Made by a program: the position numbers and the translations under genes
Assembly: GCA_020048255.1 (NCBI GenBank)
Contig: JAIFMR010000110.1
Location: 1 to 16,403, forward strand
DNA: 16,403 nucleotides
DNA from: Rhodoferax sp.
GTDB taxonomy: Bacteria; Pseudomonadota; Gammaproteobacteria; Burkholderiales; Burkholderiaceae_C
Direction: 5' to 3'
In this document: piece after piece, positions 1 to 7,617 of the stretch
Position numbering within the stretch: the first letter of the stretch is position 1
Layout: each line of letters starts with the position of its first letter
Notes under the pieces: generated by a model
Database searches by the model: none
The model's input: only the letters and a program-made list of their open reading frames with translations
Told to the model about the DNA's origin: nothing

Positions 1-452
1 GATGCGGCCATGCGATTGAGGTGCATGCGACTACAAAACCGATGGCCGCAACTGTCGCTCTGCATTACTGGGTCCTCTGCATAAGTGCCCATAACGGTCA
101 GCCGCTCAAGTCAAGACCAGCCGTTCGCGGCCAATGTCCGAGGCGCCAAAGCTGGCCTTCAGTTTGTGTCTTCGTTATACCTGAAGTGGCGGTCTCCAGT
201 GCAGCGGGAGCGGTAGGAGTCATTGATGTGTCGGTCTTGGCTGTCTTGTAATGACCCTCAAGAGACATTTGACTTTTCGATCTGCGTGCCCTTGACCAGC
301 CATTCAAATCAGTTCCCCGACGCTTAACAAGGTCCTAATCGCTCCGCACGAGAAGGCTGCTGCATTCAAGTCAGGTCTTGAATGCAGAGTTTGGACGCGA
401 AAAATAAGCGACACCGTGATCCGTTGGCTTGCTATCTCCATCACCAATAACT
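1..452. other. Gene-poor left flank
   Basis: I see no convincing gene here. The short open frames have no ribosome site, no recognisable domain and no neighbours in phase. The region contains short related words such as CATTCAAATCAG (302-313 area) and CATTCAAGTCAG (363-374), and ends with the perfect stem-loop listed separately. It lies downstream of the minus-strand CbcL-like gene, so its right part is that gene's 3' region. It may hold decayed repeat or gene remnants, but nothing recognisable. Confidence 0.6.
360..387. repeat. Perfect inverted repeat downstream of the CbcL-like gene
   Basis: CTGCATTCAAG (360-370) pairs with CTTGAATGCAG (377-387) around a 6-nt loop, an 11-bp perfect stem. 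It lies 65 nt past the stop of the minus-strand cytochrome gene. No T-run follows on either strand, so it is not a textbook intrinsic terminator. It may stabilise the mRNA 3' end, act as an inefficient terminator, or be a protein-binding dyad. Confidence 0.5.
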
Positions 453-2474
453 TCAAAGGCTCGTAAAGAAACCGATCCCAACAAGCGTCAACAGAGTTAA
501 ACCCATCACGATCAGGGTAAAGCCAAGGATCGTTGAAGCCTTGTGCACGCCTGGTGAAGGTGCATCAACCAGATGCATTTCAAGCTCGCCAGATTCAAGA
601 AGACGCTTGTACTGCAGCGGGTGATCGTGTCTGAGGTCATCCAGCGTGACCGTACCCGTGAACATGACGCGCTCCAGCGGGAACTTGTCCGGACGGAAAT
701 GGTTGTTGAAAAAATGCACCGTAAACAGAAACACCACGGCCAGGAACGCCTCTTCACCATGAAATATGGCCGCCACATTGAAGGCCCAACCTGGCAAATA
801 CTGACCCGTCACATTGGGAAACCACATCATCAGTCCACTGACACCAATGATGGTCACCCCCCAGAACGGTGCCCAGTAATCAAATTTTTCCCAATAAGTC
901 CAGCGATCAAAGATCGGACGCGGTGCCTTGCCGAAAAACCACTTGAACATGGCGACGATGTCCTTGAGATCCTGCAGGCCTGGAATCATGGAGTTCGGGC
1001 CGAAGATTTTGAAGTTCTTCCAGTCGCACCCGATCTTGAGCCCCATGTAGGCGAGGTGCCAAAAGAACACGCCAGCGAAGATCACAGCGTTGACACGATG
1101 GATGGTCCCCGCGATGTGCGGGCCACCCAGGAGACTCATCAACGGCCGCGCCCACGGCGCCTCAGGGTACAACAACGGAATGCCGGTCAACGTCAGAATC
1201 ATCAAACTCAGCGCGAAGCTCAGGTGCGCAATTCGCCAGGTGAGACTGAAACGCTGGAAGTGTTTGCCGTGCATCTTGGCGGGGATGTCAGGCAGCCCGT
1301 CGAGCTTGACATGGGGTTGAGATTTGCGCTGTTGGCGCTCTTTGAATTCGCGGTAAAACCACAGCAGCGTATGTAACCAAAAGAAACCGAAGGTACCCAC
1401 CAGCAACTGCAACATGATCTGCCAAGCAACCCAAATTTCCGGATAACGCTTAAAGTCATTGGCATGGCCGTGGGGCTGGAAGCTGGCAAAGCCCGCTGGT
1501 GCTTTGGCGAGATCTTTTTTGCCGTCATGACACTTCTCGCAGGTCTTCATCCGGTTGTCTGGATGCACTTTGGATTTGGGGTCAGTCACGGCCTTGATGC
1601 CGTGGCTGTCGTGGCAGCTCACGCAGCGGGCGGTGTAGGCGTAGCCGAGTTTGTTCACTTGACCGTGGTAGGTGTCCTTGTAGCTCTTGTTCTCCGCCTG
1701 ATGGCAAGTGCCACAGGTTTCAACATTGGCAAGCCTAAAAGCGTCCGATGATGTGCCGTTGACGCTGTGTGCGCTGTGGCAGTCGGTGCAAACGGCCGAT
1801 TTGATGTTGCCCTTGTCGATCAGCTCCTTGCCATGGATCGAGGAAGAGTAGACCTTGAGCTGATCCTCATGGCACTTGCTGCCACAGGTTTGAGGAATGC
1901 TTTGATGCCAGGCCGCGCTGCCCTCAGAACCTTTGGGCGGTATGTTGAATTCGTGCGATGTGTGGCAGTCATCGCAAACGGCTCGGGCAAAACCCGGCAT
2001 GTTCTTGTTTTCTACAGCGTGGAAGGAAGCTTTGTAGGCCTCGATGTTCTTGGCCACCAGTTCTAGTCGTGGCTTGTCTTTGGCGGTGCCGTCCTTCTGC
2101 GCCTTGTCCCACAGGCTTTGGTGGCAACCGGCACAACTGGCCTTGCTTGCGTTTTTGTCAAGTTGGTGATTTTTCTGGGCATCCACGATGTTGGCGTGGC
2201 AGTCCACACATTGCAGGCGGCTGTGCACGCTCTTGGCAAATTTGCTGACATCGATACGCCGCAGTTCGCGCTCATCGTCCTCGTCGTCGATGACCACCGG
2301 CACCTTGATTTTGTCCTTTTGGCTGTCGTGGCACTGCAGACAGGCTTCACGGTCAAGTTTGCCTGTGGGCGGGGTCTTAGCCGCATTTGGCACAGCCAAA
2401 GCGGTTCCCCAAAGTCCAAAGAGCAGACACAATAAATAGAAAATCGACCTGAGCATGGGTCTGGGCGTGTGCAT
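453..2474 (-). CDS. Nonahaem c / b-type cytochrome fusion, CbcL-like quinol dehydrogenase candidate
   Basis: 673 aa. An N-terminal signal or anchor (about residues 8-27) leads into a periplasmic domain with nine haem c motifs: CXXCH at 45, 89, 114, 167, 229, 254, 284 and 312, plus CGSKCH (CX3CH) at 197-202. From about residue 345 there are several membrane segments (about 348-373, 413-435, 459-480, 536-552, 572-590, 647-670), with histidines placed as b-haem ligands (H417, H459, H473, H572, H587). This matches a cytochrome b561/HydC-type domain. The same design, nine c-haems joined to a dihaem b domain, is known from Geobacter CbcL, a menaquinol oxidoreductase; calling it an orthologue would be inference. 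The start has a good ribosome site (GGGGAG, 5 nt away). It probably shares a transcript with the small cytochrome upstream. Likely role: oxidising quinol for the periplasmic reductases, perhaps in place of NrfH/NapC. Confidence 0.85.
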   Translation of the reverse strand: MHTPRPMLRSIFYLLCLLFGLWGTALAVPNAAKTPPTGKLDREACLQCHDSQKDKIKVPVVIDDEDDERELRRIDVSKFAKSVHSRLQCVDCHANIVDAQKNHQLDKNASKASCAGCHQSLWDKAQKDGTAKDKPRLELVAKNIEAYKASFHAVENKNMPGFARAVCDDCHTSHEFNIPPKGSEGSAAWHQSIPQTCGSKCHEDQLKVYSSSIHGKELIDKGNIKSAVCTDCHSAHSVNGTSSDAFRLANVETCGTCHQAENKSYKDTYHGQVNKLGYAYTARCVSCHDSHGIKAVTDPKSKVHPDNRMKTCEKCHDGKKDLAKAPAGFASFQPHGHANDFKRYPEIWVAWQIMLQLLVGTFGFFWLHTLLWFYREFKERQQRKSQPHVKLDGLPDIPAKMHGKHFQRFSLTWRIAHLSFALSLMILTLTGIPLLYPEAPWARPLMSLLGGPHIAGTIHRVNAVIFAGVFFWHLAYMGLKIGCDWKNFKIFGPNSMIPGLQDLKDIVAMFKWFFGKAPRPIFDRWTYWEKFDYWAPFWGVTIIGVSGLMMWFPNVTGQYLPGWAFNVAAIFHGEEAFLAVVFLFTVHFFNNHFRPDKFPLERVMFTGTVTLDDLRHDHPLQYKRLLESGELEMHLVDAPSPGVHKASTILGFTLIVMGLTLLTLVGIGFFTSL

Positions 2475-2541
2475 GGAACTCCCCTTAACAATTCGCTGCG
2501 GGAACCGATCGGTCGCACTGACCCGACCCCGCAGCCATGAA

Positions 2542-2574
2542 GCCCAGTACCGACCACTGTGGTCGCAACTGGGC
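2542..2574. other. Two-tier stem-loop between the small cytochrome c and the CbcL-like gene
   Basis: An outer 7-bp stem (GCCCAGT 2542-2548 with ACTGGGC 2568-2574) encloses a 2x2 internal loop and an inner stem (CGACCA 2551-2556 with TGGTCG 2560-2565) with a 3-nt loop. It lies in the 120-nt gap inside the presumed minus-strand operon. No T-run follows, so full termination is unlikely. A processing or stabilising element that sets different levels of the two cytochromes is plausible. Confidence 0.5.
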
Positions 2575-2594
2575 GTCCAGAAGCATCACACCGA

Positions 2595-2945
2595 TCAGTA
2601 CGACAGGATCCACTGGGCCATATTGCTGAGTGCTTTGGGGTCTTTGGTTTCGACGACTTTGTGTTCCTCTTCTGAACCATCATCGAGCTTCACTTTGCCA
2701 CCCTTGGTCATGTGCTTGATAATTTCTGCCTCTGCGGTGGCCTTGCCTTTGTAGGTTTTGGCGATTTTCTTCCACGAGGGCGCCTTCTTGTTCTTGTCGG
2801 GGTTGTGACATTTGCCACAGTCGCTCTGATCGAACAACAGTCTGGCGGCGTCTACATCCGGCTGGGCAATAGAAGCGCTGGAGAATAGCAGGCCGGCAGT
2901 GGCGAGAGCCACCATCAAGGTGCGAGAGAAGTGAATTTGGATCAT
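2595..2945 (-). CDS. Small periplasmic monohaem cytochrome c
   Basis: 116 aa. A signal peptide (about residues 1-27, ending near SIAQ) is followed by one haem c motif, CGKCH (43-47). The size fits a class I cytochrome c electron shuttle, but the usual distal Met loop (a PMP-like motif after a Gly/Trp stretch) is not visible. At that place there is an acidic segment with His95. The other candidates, Met79 and Met109, lie in predicted helices. The ribosome site AGGAG is well placed. It is the first gene after the variant FNR box at 3015-3028 and precedes the CbcL-like gene, so it is probably that protein's electron acceptor. The exact subfamily is uncertain. Confidence 0.8.
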   Translation of the reverse strand: MIQIHFSRTLMVALATAGLLFSSASIAQPDVDAARLLFDQSDCGKCHNPDKNKKAPSWKKIAKTYKGKATAEAEIIKHMTKGGKVKLDDGSEEEHKVVETKDPKALSNMAQWILSY

Positions 2946-2979
2946 GGTTTACTCCTGTAGAACGAAAACTAGGTCGCAA

Positions 2980-3028
2980 CTTTGGGATTTTTATCGAACT
3001 GGGTTCAAAAAAAATTGAACTAGATTAA
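2980..3028 (-). promoter_or_regulatory. FNR/DNR-type promoter of the small cytochrome c / CbcL-like operon
   Basis: The box TTGAACTAGATTAA (3015-3028) has the FNR layout TTGAT-N4-ATCAA with one change in each half (TTGAA, ATTAA). On the minus strand, 22 bp away, is a -10-like AAAAAT (2987-2992), the spacing of class II FNR promoters. This predicts a start near 2980 and a 35-nt leader. The same 15-mer occurs upstream of the octahaem nitrite reductase. The box overlaps a dyad, GTTCAA-A6-TTGAAC (3003-3020). Confidence 0.6.
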
Positions 3029-3063
3029 GCAATTTCCGACAGCTTGGCATTACCGTTCATGCA
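3015..3063 (+). promoter_or_regulatory. Possible divergent use of the same box, leaderless start
   Basis: Read on the plus strand, the box at 3015-3028 is followed after 22 bp by TACCGT (3051-3056), which keeps T, A and the final T of a -10. The box centre (3021.5) is exactly 41.5 nt before 3063, the A of the DUF1566 gene's ATG. A class II start would therefore give a leaderless mRNA, which agrees with the lack of any ribosome site there. This is inference from spacing only. Confidence 0.35.
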
Positions 3064-3692
3064 TGGCTTCATTCGCTTTCAGCCTGCGGGCATGTCGCTT
3101 CGGAAAGATCTTCTTCCTCATGCTGTTGAGTGGGCTGATTCGATCGACCCTGGCTGTTGAACAGACGTCCTATGTCGCCATTGATGCACGGGGCAAGCAA
3201 ACACGGCCTAAAGCTGGCCGCTTGCCACATCCCTGTGTGCTGGACACCCGCACGGGCCTGACCTGGGAAGTCAAGACAGACGACGAGGGGCTGCGCGACA
3301 AGGACTGGCTTTACTCCTGGTTTGTCAGCATCCAGCCTGAGACTGACAAGCCCGCTGGATACCCCAACAGCGGGCGGTGTCGCACCAACCAGGGTTGTGA
3401 TACGCAGAGTTACGTGGGCGCCATCAACAAGAGCAGACTGTGCGGCTACCGCGACTGGCGTTTGCCCAGCGCTGCTGAATTGGAGGGATTGCTGGAAGAG
3501 GTCCCCAACTCGCCAAAGATCGCCACGTTGTTCTTTCCCAACACCCCGGCCTCGTATTTCTGGAGCAGCGACTACGTGGCGCTGGAGGTGGGTGGCGCCG
3601 TGCTGGTGAGCTTCGAGCTCGGCCTGTCACTTTCCGGAAACAGCGCCAGTGGTGCCCATGTGCGCTTGGTGCGAGGTTCGTCAAAGCCATGA
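3063..3692 (+). CDS. Secreted DUF1566 (Lcl C-terminal domain) protein
   Basis: 209 aa. A hydrophobic signal segment (about residues 14-31) is followed by one DUF1566/Lcl_C-type domain. The signature features are TGLTWEV near the start, a C-GYRDWRLPS block (about 120-140) and FWSSDY (about 166-171), ending in VRLVRG. The domain is common in exported bacterial proteins, and its biochemical function is not established. The stop overlaps the start of the next gene (ATGA at 3689-3692), so it is translationally coupled to two dihaem cytochromes and may help an exported electron-transfer module. No Shine-Dalgarno sequence precedes the ATG; an upstream ATG at 3059 is in another frame. Confidence 0.75.
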   Translation: MASFAFSLRACRFGKIFFLMLLSGLIRSTLAVEQTSYVAIDARGKQTRPKAGRLPHPCVLDTRTGLTWEVKTDDEGLRDKDWLYSWFVSIQPETDKPAGYPNSGRCRTNQGCDTQSYVGAINKSRLCGYRDWRLPSAAELEGLLEEVPNSPKIATLFFPNTPASYFWSSDYVALEVGGAVLVSFELGLSLSGNSASGAHVRLVRGSSKP

Positions 3693-4297
3693 GGCGTCTG
3701 GTCAACCCCGGCGTTCTGCGCGCATGGTTGATTTTGGGTGCCGGTATCGTTGATGCTACAGGGCTAGCATTGGCGGCAGACCCGTCTCAGCTGACCGGCA
3801 TGGTGTGTGCGGCGTGCCACGGTGCCGATGGCAACAGCACGGACCCCACCGTCCCAAAGCTGGCCGGCATGGATCAGGAATACCTGTTGCGTCAGCTCAA
3901 GGCGTTTTCGAGTGGCAAGCGCCGGGACGAGAGGATGGTCGATATCGTGATGGCCGTCGATCCAGATGATTTTGTCGGGCTGGCAAGTTATTACGGCCAG
4001 ATGAAGCCCAAGCCAGGCCAAGTGACCGACGCTGCGCTTGCTGCCAAGGGCAAATCCGTGTTCGACGATGGCAATACCGACACTGGTGTGCCCGCTTGCG
4101 CGGGTTGCCACCAACCGGATGGGCGCGGCAACGCGCGTTTCCCGCGTCTGGCCGGTCAGCATCAGGGCTATGTGCTGAAACAACTCGCCGAGTATCGGAG
4201 TGGCCGGCGCGCTACCGACCCGCTGATGACCGCAGTTGGCAAGCGCTTGACCGACGACGATGCCAAAGCGCTGGCCGAGTACATTGCCGGACTGTGA
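3689..4297 (+). CDS. Dihaem cytochrome c, c4 family
   Basis: 202 aa. A signal peptide (about 1-30, ending ALAA) precedes two similar class I cytochrome domains. Domain 1 has CAACH at 40-44 with Met83 or Met88 as distal ligand candidate; domain 2 has CAGCH at 137-141 with Met180. Both carry the KLAG/RLAG...L-QL...SG-RR pattern of c4 cytochromes, which carry electrons in the periplasm, often membrane-associated. It overlaps the DUF1566 gene by 4 nt and is followed after 8 nt by a second c4-type gene. It is a plausible carrier between a quinol oxidase module and the nitrite reductase; the partner is inferred from position only. Confidence 0.88.
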   Translation: MRRLVNPGVLRAWLILGAGIVDATGLALAADPSQLTGMVCAACHGADGNSTDPTVPKLAGMDQEYLLRQLKAFSSGKRRDERMVDIVMAVDPDDFVGLASYYGQMKPKPGQVTDAALAAKGKSVFDDGNTDTGVPACAGCHQPDGRGNARFPRLAGQHQGYVLKQLAEYRSGRRATDPLMTAVGKRLTDDDAKALAEYIAGL

Positions 4298-4305
4298 AGG
4301 AGTTG

Positions 4306-4968
4306 ATGGTGTTGCGACGAACCTTTGGACTGCTATGTGTCTTGATTGGCTGCACTACAGCATTGGCCCAATTGCCGTGGAATGCGCCCGATTCGGAAAA
4401 GACCACGGCACTCTCGCTCAAGGGCAATGTTGATCGGGGTGAGGTGGCCTTTGTGATCTGTCAAGGCTGCCATCGTGTGGGTGCACTCGGGCGACTGGAT
4501 GGCAGCTATCCAAGTTTGGCCGGCCAGCACGCGACGGTTTTGGTTAAACAACTGGTAGATGTACGTAGCGGGCGGCGCAACAACCCAAAAATGCTACCGT
4601 TTGCCGACCACCAGGCGCTCTCGGTGCAGGATATTGCAGATATTGCGGTCTACCTGCAGCTGCTCCCGGTACCACCTGACCATGGTCGTGGCGACGGGAA
4701 ATATCTGACCCAGGGCCAACAACTGTATGAGCGCGACTGCGCAGCTTGCCATGCGCACAATGGTATGGGCGATGCAAGCCGTTTTTTCCCGCGAATTTCT
4801 GGACAGCATTACCGTTATCTCGTTCGGGAGAGCCAGATGATTCGCAGTGGCGAGCGACGCAACGGCAATCCGGACATGATCAGCGCCATCAGCCACTACA
4901 GCGATCAAGAAATTGCCGCAGTTGCTGACTACGTGACGCGCCTTCCGGTCAGAGAAAACGCTGACTGA
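4306..4968 (+). CDS. Second dihaem cytochrome c, c4-like
   Basis: 220 aa from the ATG at 4306; AAGGAG (4297-4302) lies close, so GTG at 4309 is also possible. A longer in-frame opening reaches into the previous gene but is unlikely. Haem motifs are CQGCH (52-56) and CAACH (145-149), with Met96 and Met191 in N-P-K/D-M contexts as distal ligands. The c4 pattern L/I-x-GQH...SG-RR appears twice. The leader is ambiguous: VLIGC (12-16) resembles a lipobox, while ALAQ at 19-22 fits signal peptidase I, so it may be a lipoprotein or a soluble cytochrome. It ends 8 nt before the convergent NrfG-like gene. Confidence 0.85.
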   Translation: MVLRRTFGLLCVLIGCTTALAQLPWNAPDSEKTTALSLKGNVDRGEVAFVICQGCHRVGALGRLDGSYPSLAGQHATVLVKQLVDVRSGRRNNPKMLPFADHQALSVQDIADIAVYLQLLPVPPDHGRGDGKYLTQGQQLYERDCAACHAHNGMGDASRFFPRISGQHYRYLVRESQMIRSGERRNGNPDMISAISHYSDQEIAAVADYVTRLPVRENAD

Positions 4969-4976
4969 AAGTCGCC

Positions 4977-5690
4977 TCAATGATCAGTCTGGATCGGCTT
5001 GGGTGCCGGCGGGGACAGTTTGGCGCGTTCACCCAGCCCGCTGGCAACGCCAACCTTGGACTCCGCCACCTTGACCGCCTGGCTGATGGCATCGTGCTGC
5101 TCGGTATCCTTGGGCAGTTTCTTGAGCAGTCGGCGCCAGAAGTGCAGCGACTCGGCCCACTTCTCCTGCTGAAAGGCGGCGAGCCCGGCCAGTTCAAGAG
5201 CTTTTTCTTCCTCGTAATCGATGTCGAGAGCCTCCATCAACAATTCTCGTGGCCGCCCCACCAGGCTGCCACTGCGTAAGGCAATGGCTTCTGCGTATTG
5301 GGCAAGCATCTTGGCGCTCTTTGGCGCCTGGGTTGCAGCGTTACGCAAAGCTTCCTCGGCATCCGGGTAGCGCTCTAGGGCAACGTAGGCGCGGCCCAGT
5401 GTGTACCAGCCTTCAGCGTCGTTGGAGGAAGATTTGAGTTTATTCTCCAGCGCCTTGACCATGCCTTCTGTATCGTATTGCGCTTGGGCCTGTATGAGTG
5501 CCTGCTCCTTCAGAATATCTGGTGCACCAAGGTAAAGGTATAGGCCGACTGTGATGGCCGGAAAAGCCATCGCAATACCTAACAGCGATGAGCGCCGACC
5601 CGGAACCGATGATCCGGCGCGCAATCCGGACCATGCCGGAATGGCCCATGCCATCGCGATCATTACCGCTGCAATGATCCACAAGCTCAT
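4977..5690 (-). CDS. CcmI/NrfG-like TPR protein of cytochrome c biogenesis
   Basis: 237 aa from ATG 5690, which overlaps the CcmF-like stop (ATGA); a longer open frame exists upstream but would lie inside that gene. Two N-terminal membrane segments (about 3-20 and 35-55) match the CcmI/CycH layout, followed by tetratricopeptide repeats (about 91-124 and 162-193) as in NrfG. In these families the TPR part binds the apocytochrome C-terminus and presents the haem motif to the CcmF-CcmH lyase. Its coupling to a CcmF homologue next to a CXXCK-containing reductase suggests a dedicated assembly factor, as NrfEFG is for NrfA. No NrfF/CcmH homologue accompanies it here. Confidence 0.82.
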   Translation of the reverse strand: MSLWIIAAVMIAMAWAIPAWSGLRAGSSVPGRRSSLLGIAMAFPAITVGLYLYLGAPDILKEQALIQAQAQYDTEGMVKALENKLKSSSNDAEGWYTLGRAYVALERYPDAEEALRNAATQAPKSAKMLAQYAEAIALRSGSLVGRPRELLMEALDIDYEEEKALELAGLAAFQQEKWAESLHFWRRLLKKLPKDTEQHDAISQAVKVAESKVGVASGLGERAKLSPPAPKPIQTDH

Positions 5691-7597
5691 GCAGGTACTC
5701 CCTGGCGACGCGCGCCGATGGCCGCCAGTACGGCACCCAGCACCATGATCAGCGCCCCACCCCAAAGCCAACCGACAAACGGTTTCAGATACAACTGAAC
5801 GCTCCAGCGTCCGTCTGTCAGGGGCTCGCCCAAAGCTACATAAATGTCACCAAAAAAACCGTAGCGAATGGCTGCTTCGGTTATAGGCTTTTGTGAACTG
5901 CGATACATGCGTTTCTCCGGCAGCAGCGTAGCCACCTCCGTCCCCGATTTGTTGAGCACCAGCGTGCCACGCATGGCCGAGTAATTGGCGACTGGTACCT
6001 CCTGCGTACCTTTAAAAACGAATTCGTATGCGCCGAGGGTGGCACTTTCTCCGGGTTTCATGGCGATGGTCTTTTCACTTTGGTACGCCGATACGAGGCC
6101 CATACCCAATACGCCGACAGCCAGGCCTATGTGTGCGAAGCCCATTCCATAGGCAGAAAGTGGCAAGCTTGCCGTGGCGCGATACCGCTGGACCAAACCA
6201 CTCACCGTGGTCAGGCTGATCCAGCCGGCCAGCGTTACCCCCAGCGCCGCCTGCCAGCGCCAATCACCGGCAACAAATGGCAGCAGCCCACCCAATACGA
6301 CCGCCAGGAGCGCCTGCCAGCGCACCCGCTGCAACAACACGGTTAGTTGCTCTTGTCCCCAACGCATCCAGGGAGCAATGCCTAGCAACAAGAGCACAGG
6401 CACCATCAAAGGCACAAACACGGCATTGAAGTAAGGCGGCCCAACGGAGATCTTGCCAAGATCCAAGGCATCAAGAACGAGTGGATAAAGGGTACCCAGC
6501 ATGACCGTGAGCAAGGCAATCAACAAAAACACATTGCCGGTGAGCATCGCCGCCTCACGGGAAACTACCTTGAAGTGGCCTGCGACTTTCACCACTGCGG
6601 CACGCTTTGCAAACAAAAGCAAGGACCCACTGACCACAAGCCCGAGAAACACCAGGATGAACAGGCCGCGCAATGGGTCCTGCGCAAAAGCATGTACCGA
6701 TGACAGTACGCCAGAGCGAACCAGAAAGGTTCCGAGCAACGCCAGAGAAAACGCAGCGAGGGACAGGAACACGGTCCATACACGCAACACGCCACTGCGA
6801 CCCGTCACCACCAGCGAGTGCACCAGCGCTGTACCGGCAAGCCAAGGCATGAGTGAGGCATTCTCGCTCGGGTCCCAGAACCACCATCCACCCCAGCCAA
6901 GCTCGTAGTACGCCCAAAATGAACCGACCGCGACGCCCAGGGTGAGGAACGCCCAGGCTATCAGTGTCCAGGGGCGTATCCAGTGCGCCCAGTCCTCGTC
7001 AAATTTTCCCGAGATCAAAGCTGCAATGGCAAAGGCAAAAGCCACTGAGAAGCCAACATATCCCATGTAAAGTAGCGGCGGGTGGATGACCATGCCCGGA
7101 TCCTGCAGCAAGGGGTTGAGATCATTCCCATTGGCCGGCGGTGGATGCAGGCGCATGAACGGATTCGAGGTGAATAAAACGAAGGCCAGAAAGCAAAAGC
7201 TCAATAGCCCCAGCACACCGATCACTCGGGCATGGAGTTCGGCCGGTAATTGACGCCCGGCTATCACGATCACAAGGGTCCAACTTGCCAGCAGCAGCGT
7301 CCAGAGCAGGAACGAGCCTTCGTGCGAACCCCAGGTGGCGGCTATTCGGTACTGCGGGGGAAGATGGCGGGACGAATGGTCAGCCACGTTCATCACCGAG
7401 AAGTCGTTGATCAGGAATGACCAAGCCAACGCCAGAAAGCCCAGCAACACGAACAGCCATTGGCCCTGTGCGGCTCCGCGAGCAATAGCCATCCACAGAC
7501 GGTTATCACGTGAGGCACCGACAAGGCCCATCACACCCTGCAGCAATGCAAGTTGCAAGGCAATGATCAAGGACAGATGACCAAGTTCGGGAATCAT
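5687..7597 (-). CDS. CcmF/NrfE-type cytochrome c haem lyase subunit
   Basis: 636 aa, close to the usual length of CcmF and longer than E. coli NrfE. A many-spanning membrane protein with the family's WWD domain (WGGWWFWDPSEN, about 235-246), the P-HPPLLYMGY motif (His172) and His260, all expected for haem handling on the periplasmic side. CcmF takes haem from CcmE and ligates it to CXXCH; NrfE does the same for the CXXCK site of NrfA. The gene follows the octahaem nitrite reductase (78 nt apart, with a terminator between) and is coupled to the CcmI/NrfG-like gene. ccmG and ccmH, usual neighbours of housekeeping ccmF, are absent, so I infer a specialised copy serving the CXXCK haem. nrfE is a reasonable functional name, but the symbol is left open. 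Confidence 0.9.
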   Translation of the reverse strand: MIPELGHLSLIIALQLALLQGVMGLVGASRDNRLWMAIARGAAQGQWLFVLLGFLALAWSFLINDFSVMNVADHSSRHLPPQYRIAATWGSHEGSFLLWTLLLASWTLVIVIAGRQLPAELHARVIGVLGLLSFCFLAFVLFTSNPFMRLHPPPANGNDLNPLLQDPGMVIHPPLLYMGYVGFSVAFAFAIAALISGKFDEDWAHWIRPWTLIAWAFLTLGVAVGSFWAYYELGWGGWWFWDPSENASLMPWLAGTALVHSLVVTGRSGVLRVWTVFLSLAAFSLALLGTFLVRSGVLSSVHAFAQDPLRGLFILVFLGLVVSGSLLLFAKRAAVVKVAGHFKVVSREAAMLTGNVFLLIALLTVMLGTLYPLVLDALDLGKISVGPPYFNAVFVPLMVPVLLLLGIAPWMRWGQEQLTVLLQRVRWQALLAVVLGGLLPFVAGDWRWQAALGVTLAGWISLTTVSGLVQRYRATASLPLSAYGMGFAHIGLAVGVLGMGLVSAYQSEKTIAMKPGESATLGAYEFVFKGTQEVPVANYSAMRGTLVLNKSGTEVATLLPEKRMYRSSQKPITEAAIRYGFFGDIYVALGEPLTDGRWSVQLYLKPFVGWLWGGALIMVLGAVLAAIGARRQGVPA

Positions 7598-7617
7598 GTC
7601 GCTCCAAAGTCAAACAC

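Noticed and set aside
98..307. 69-codon minus-strand frame (and a 76-codon plus frame over it) as a small gene
   Set aside because: There is no ribosome site and no recognisable domain, and both frames are equally open, so neither is supported.
573..1376. 267-codon open frame on the plus strand
   Set aside because: It lies antisense inside the CbcL-like gene, whose haem motifs and membrane segments are clear. No domain or ribosome site supports it.
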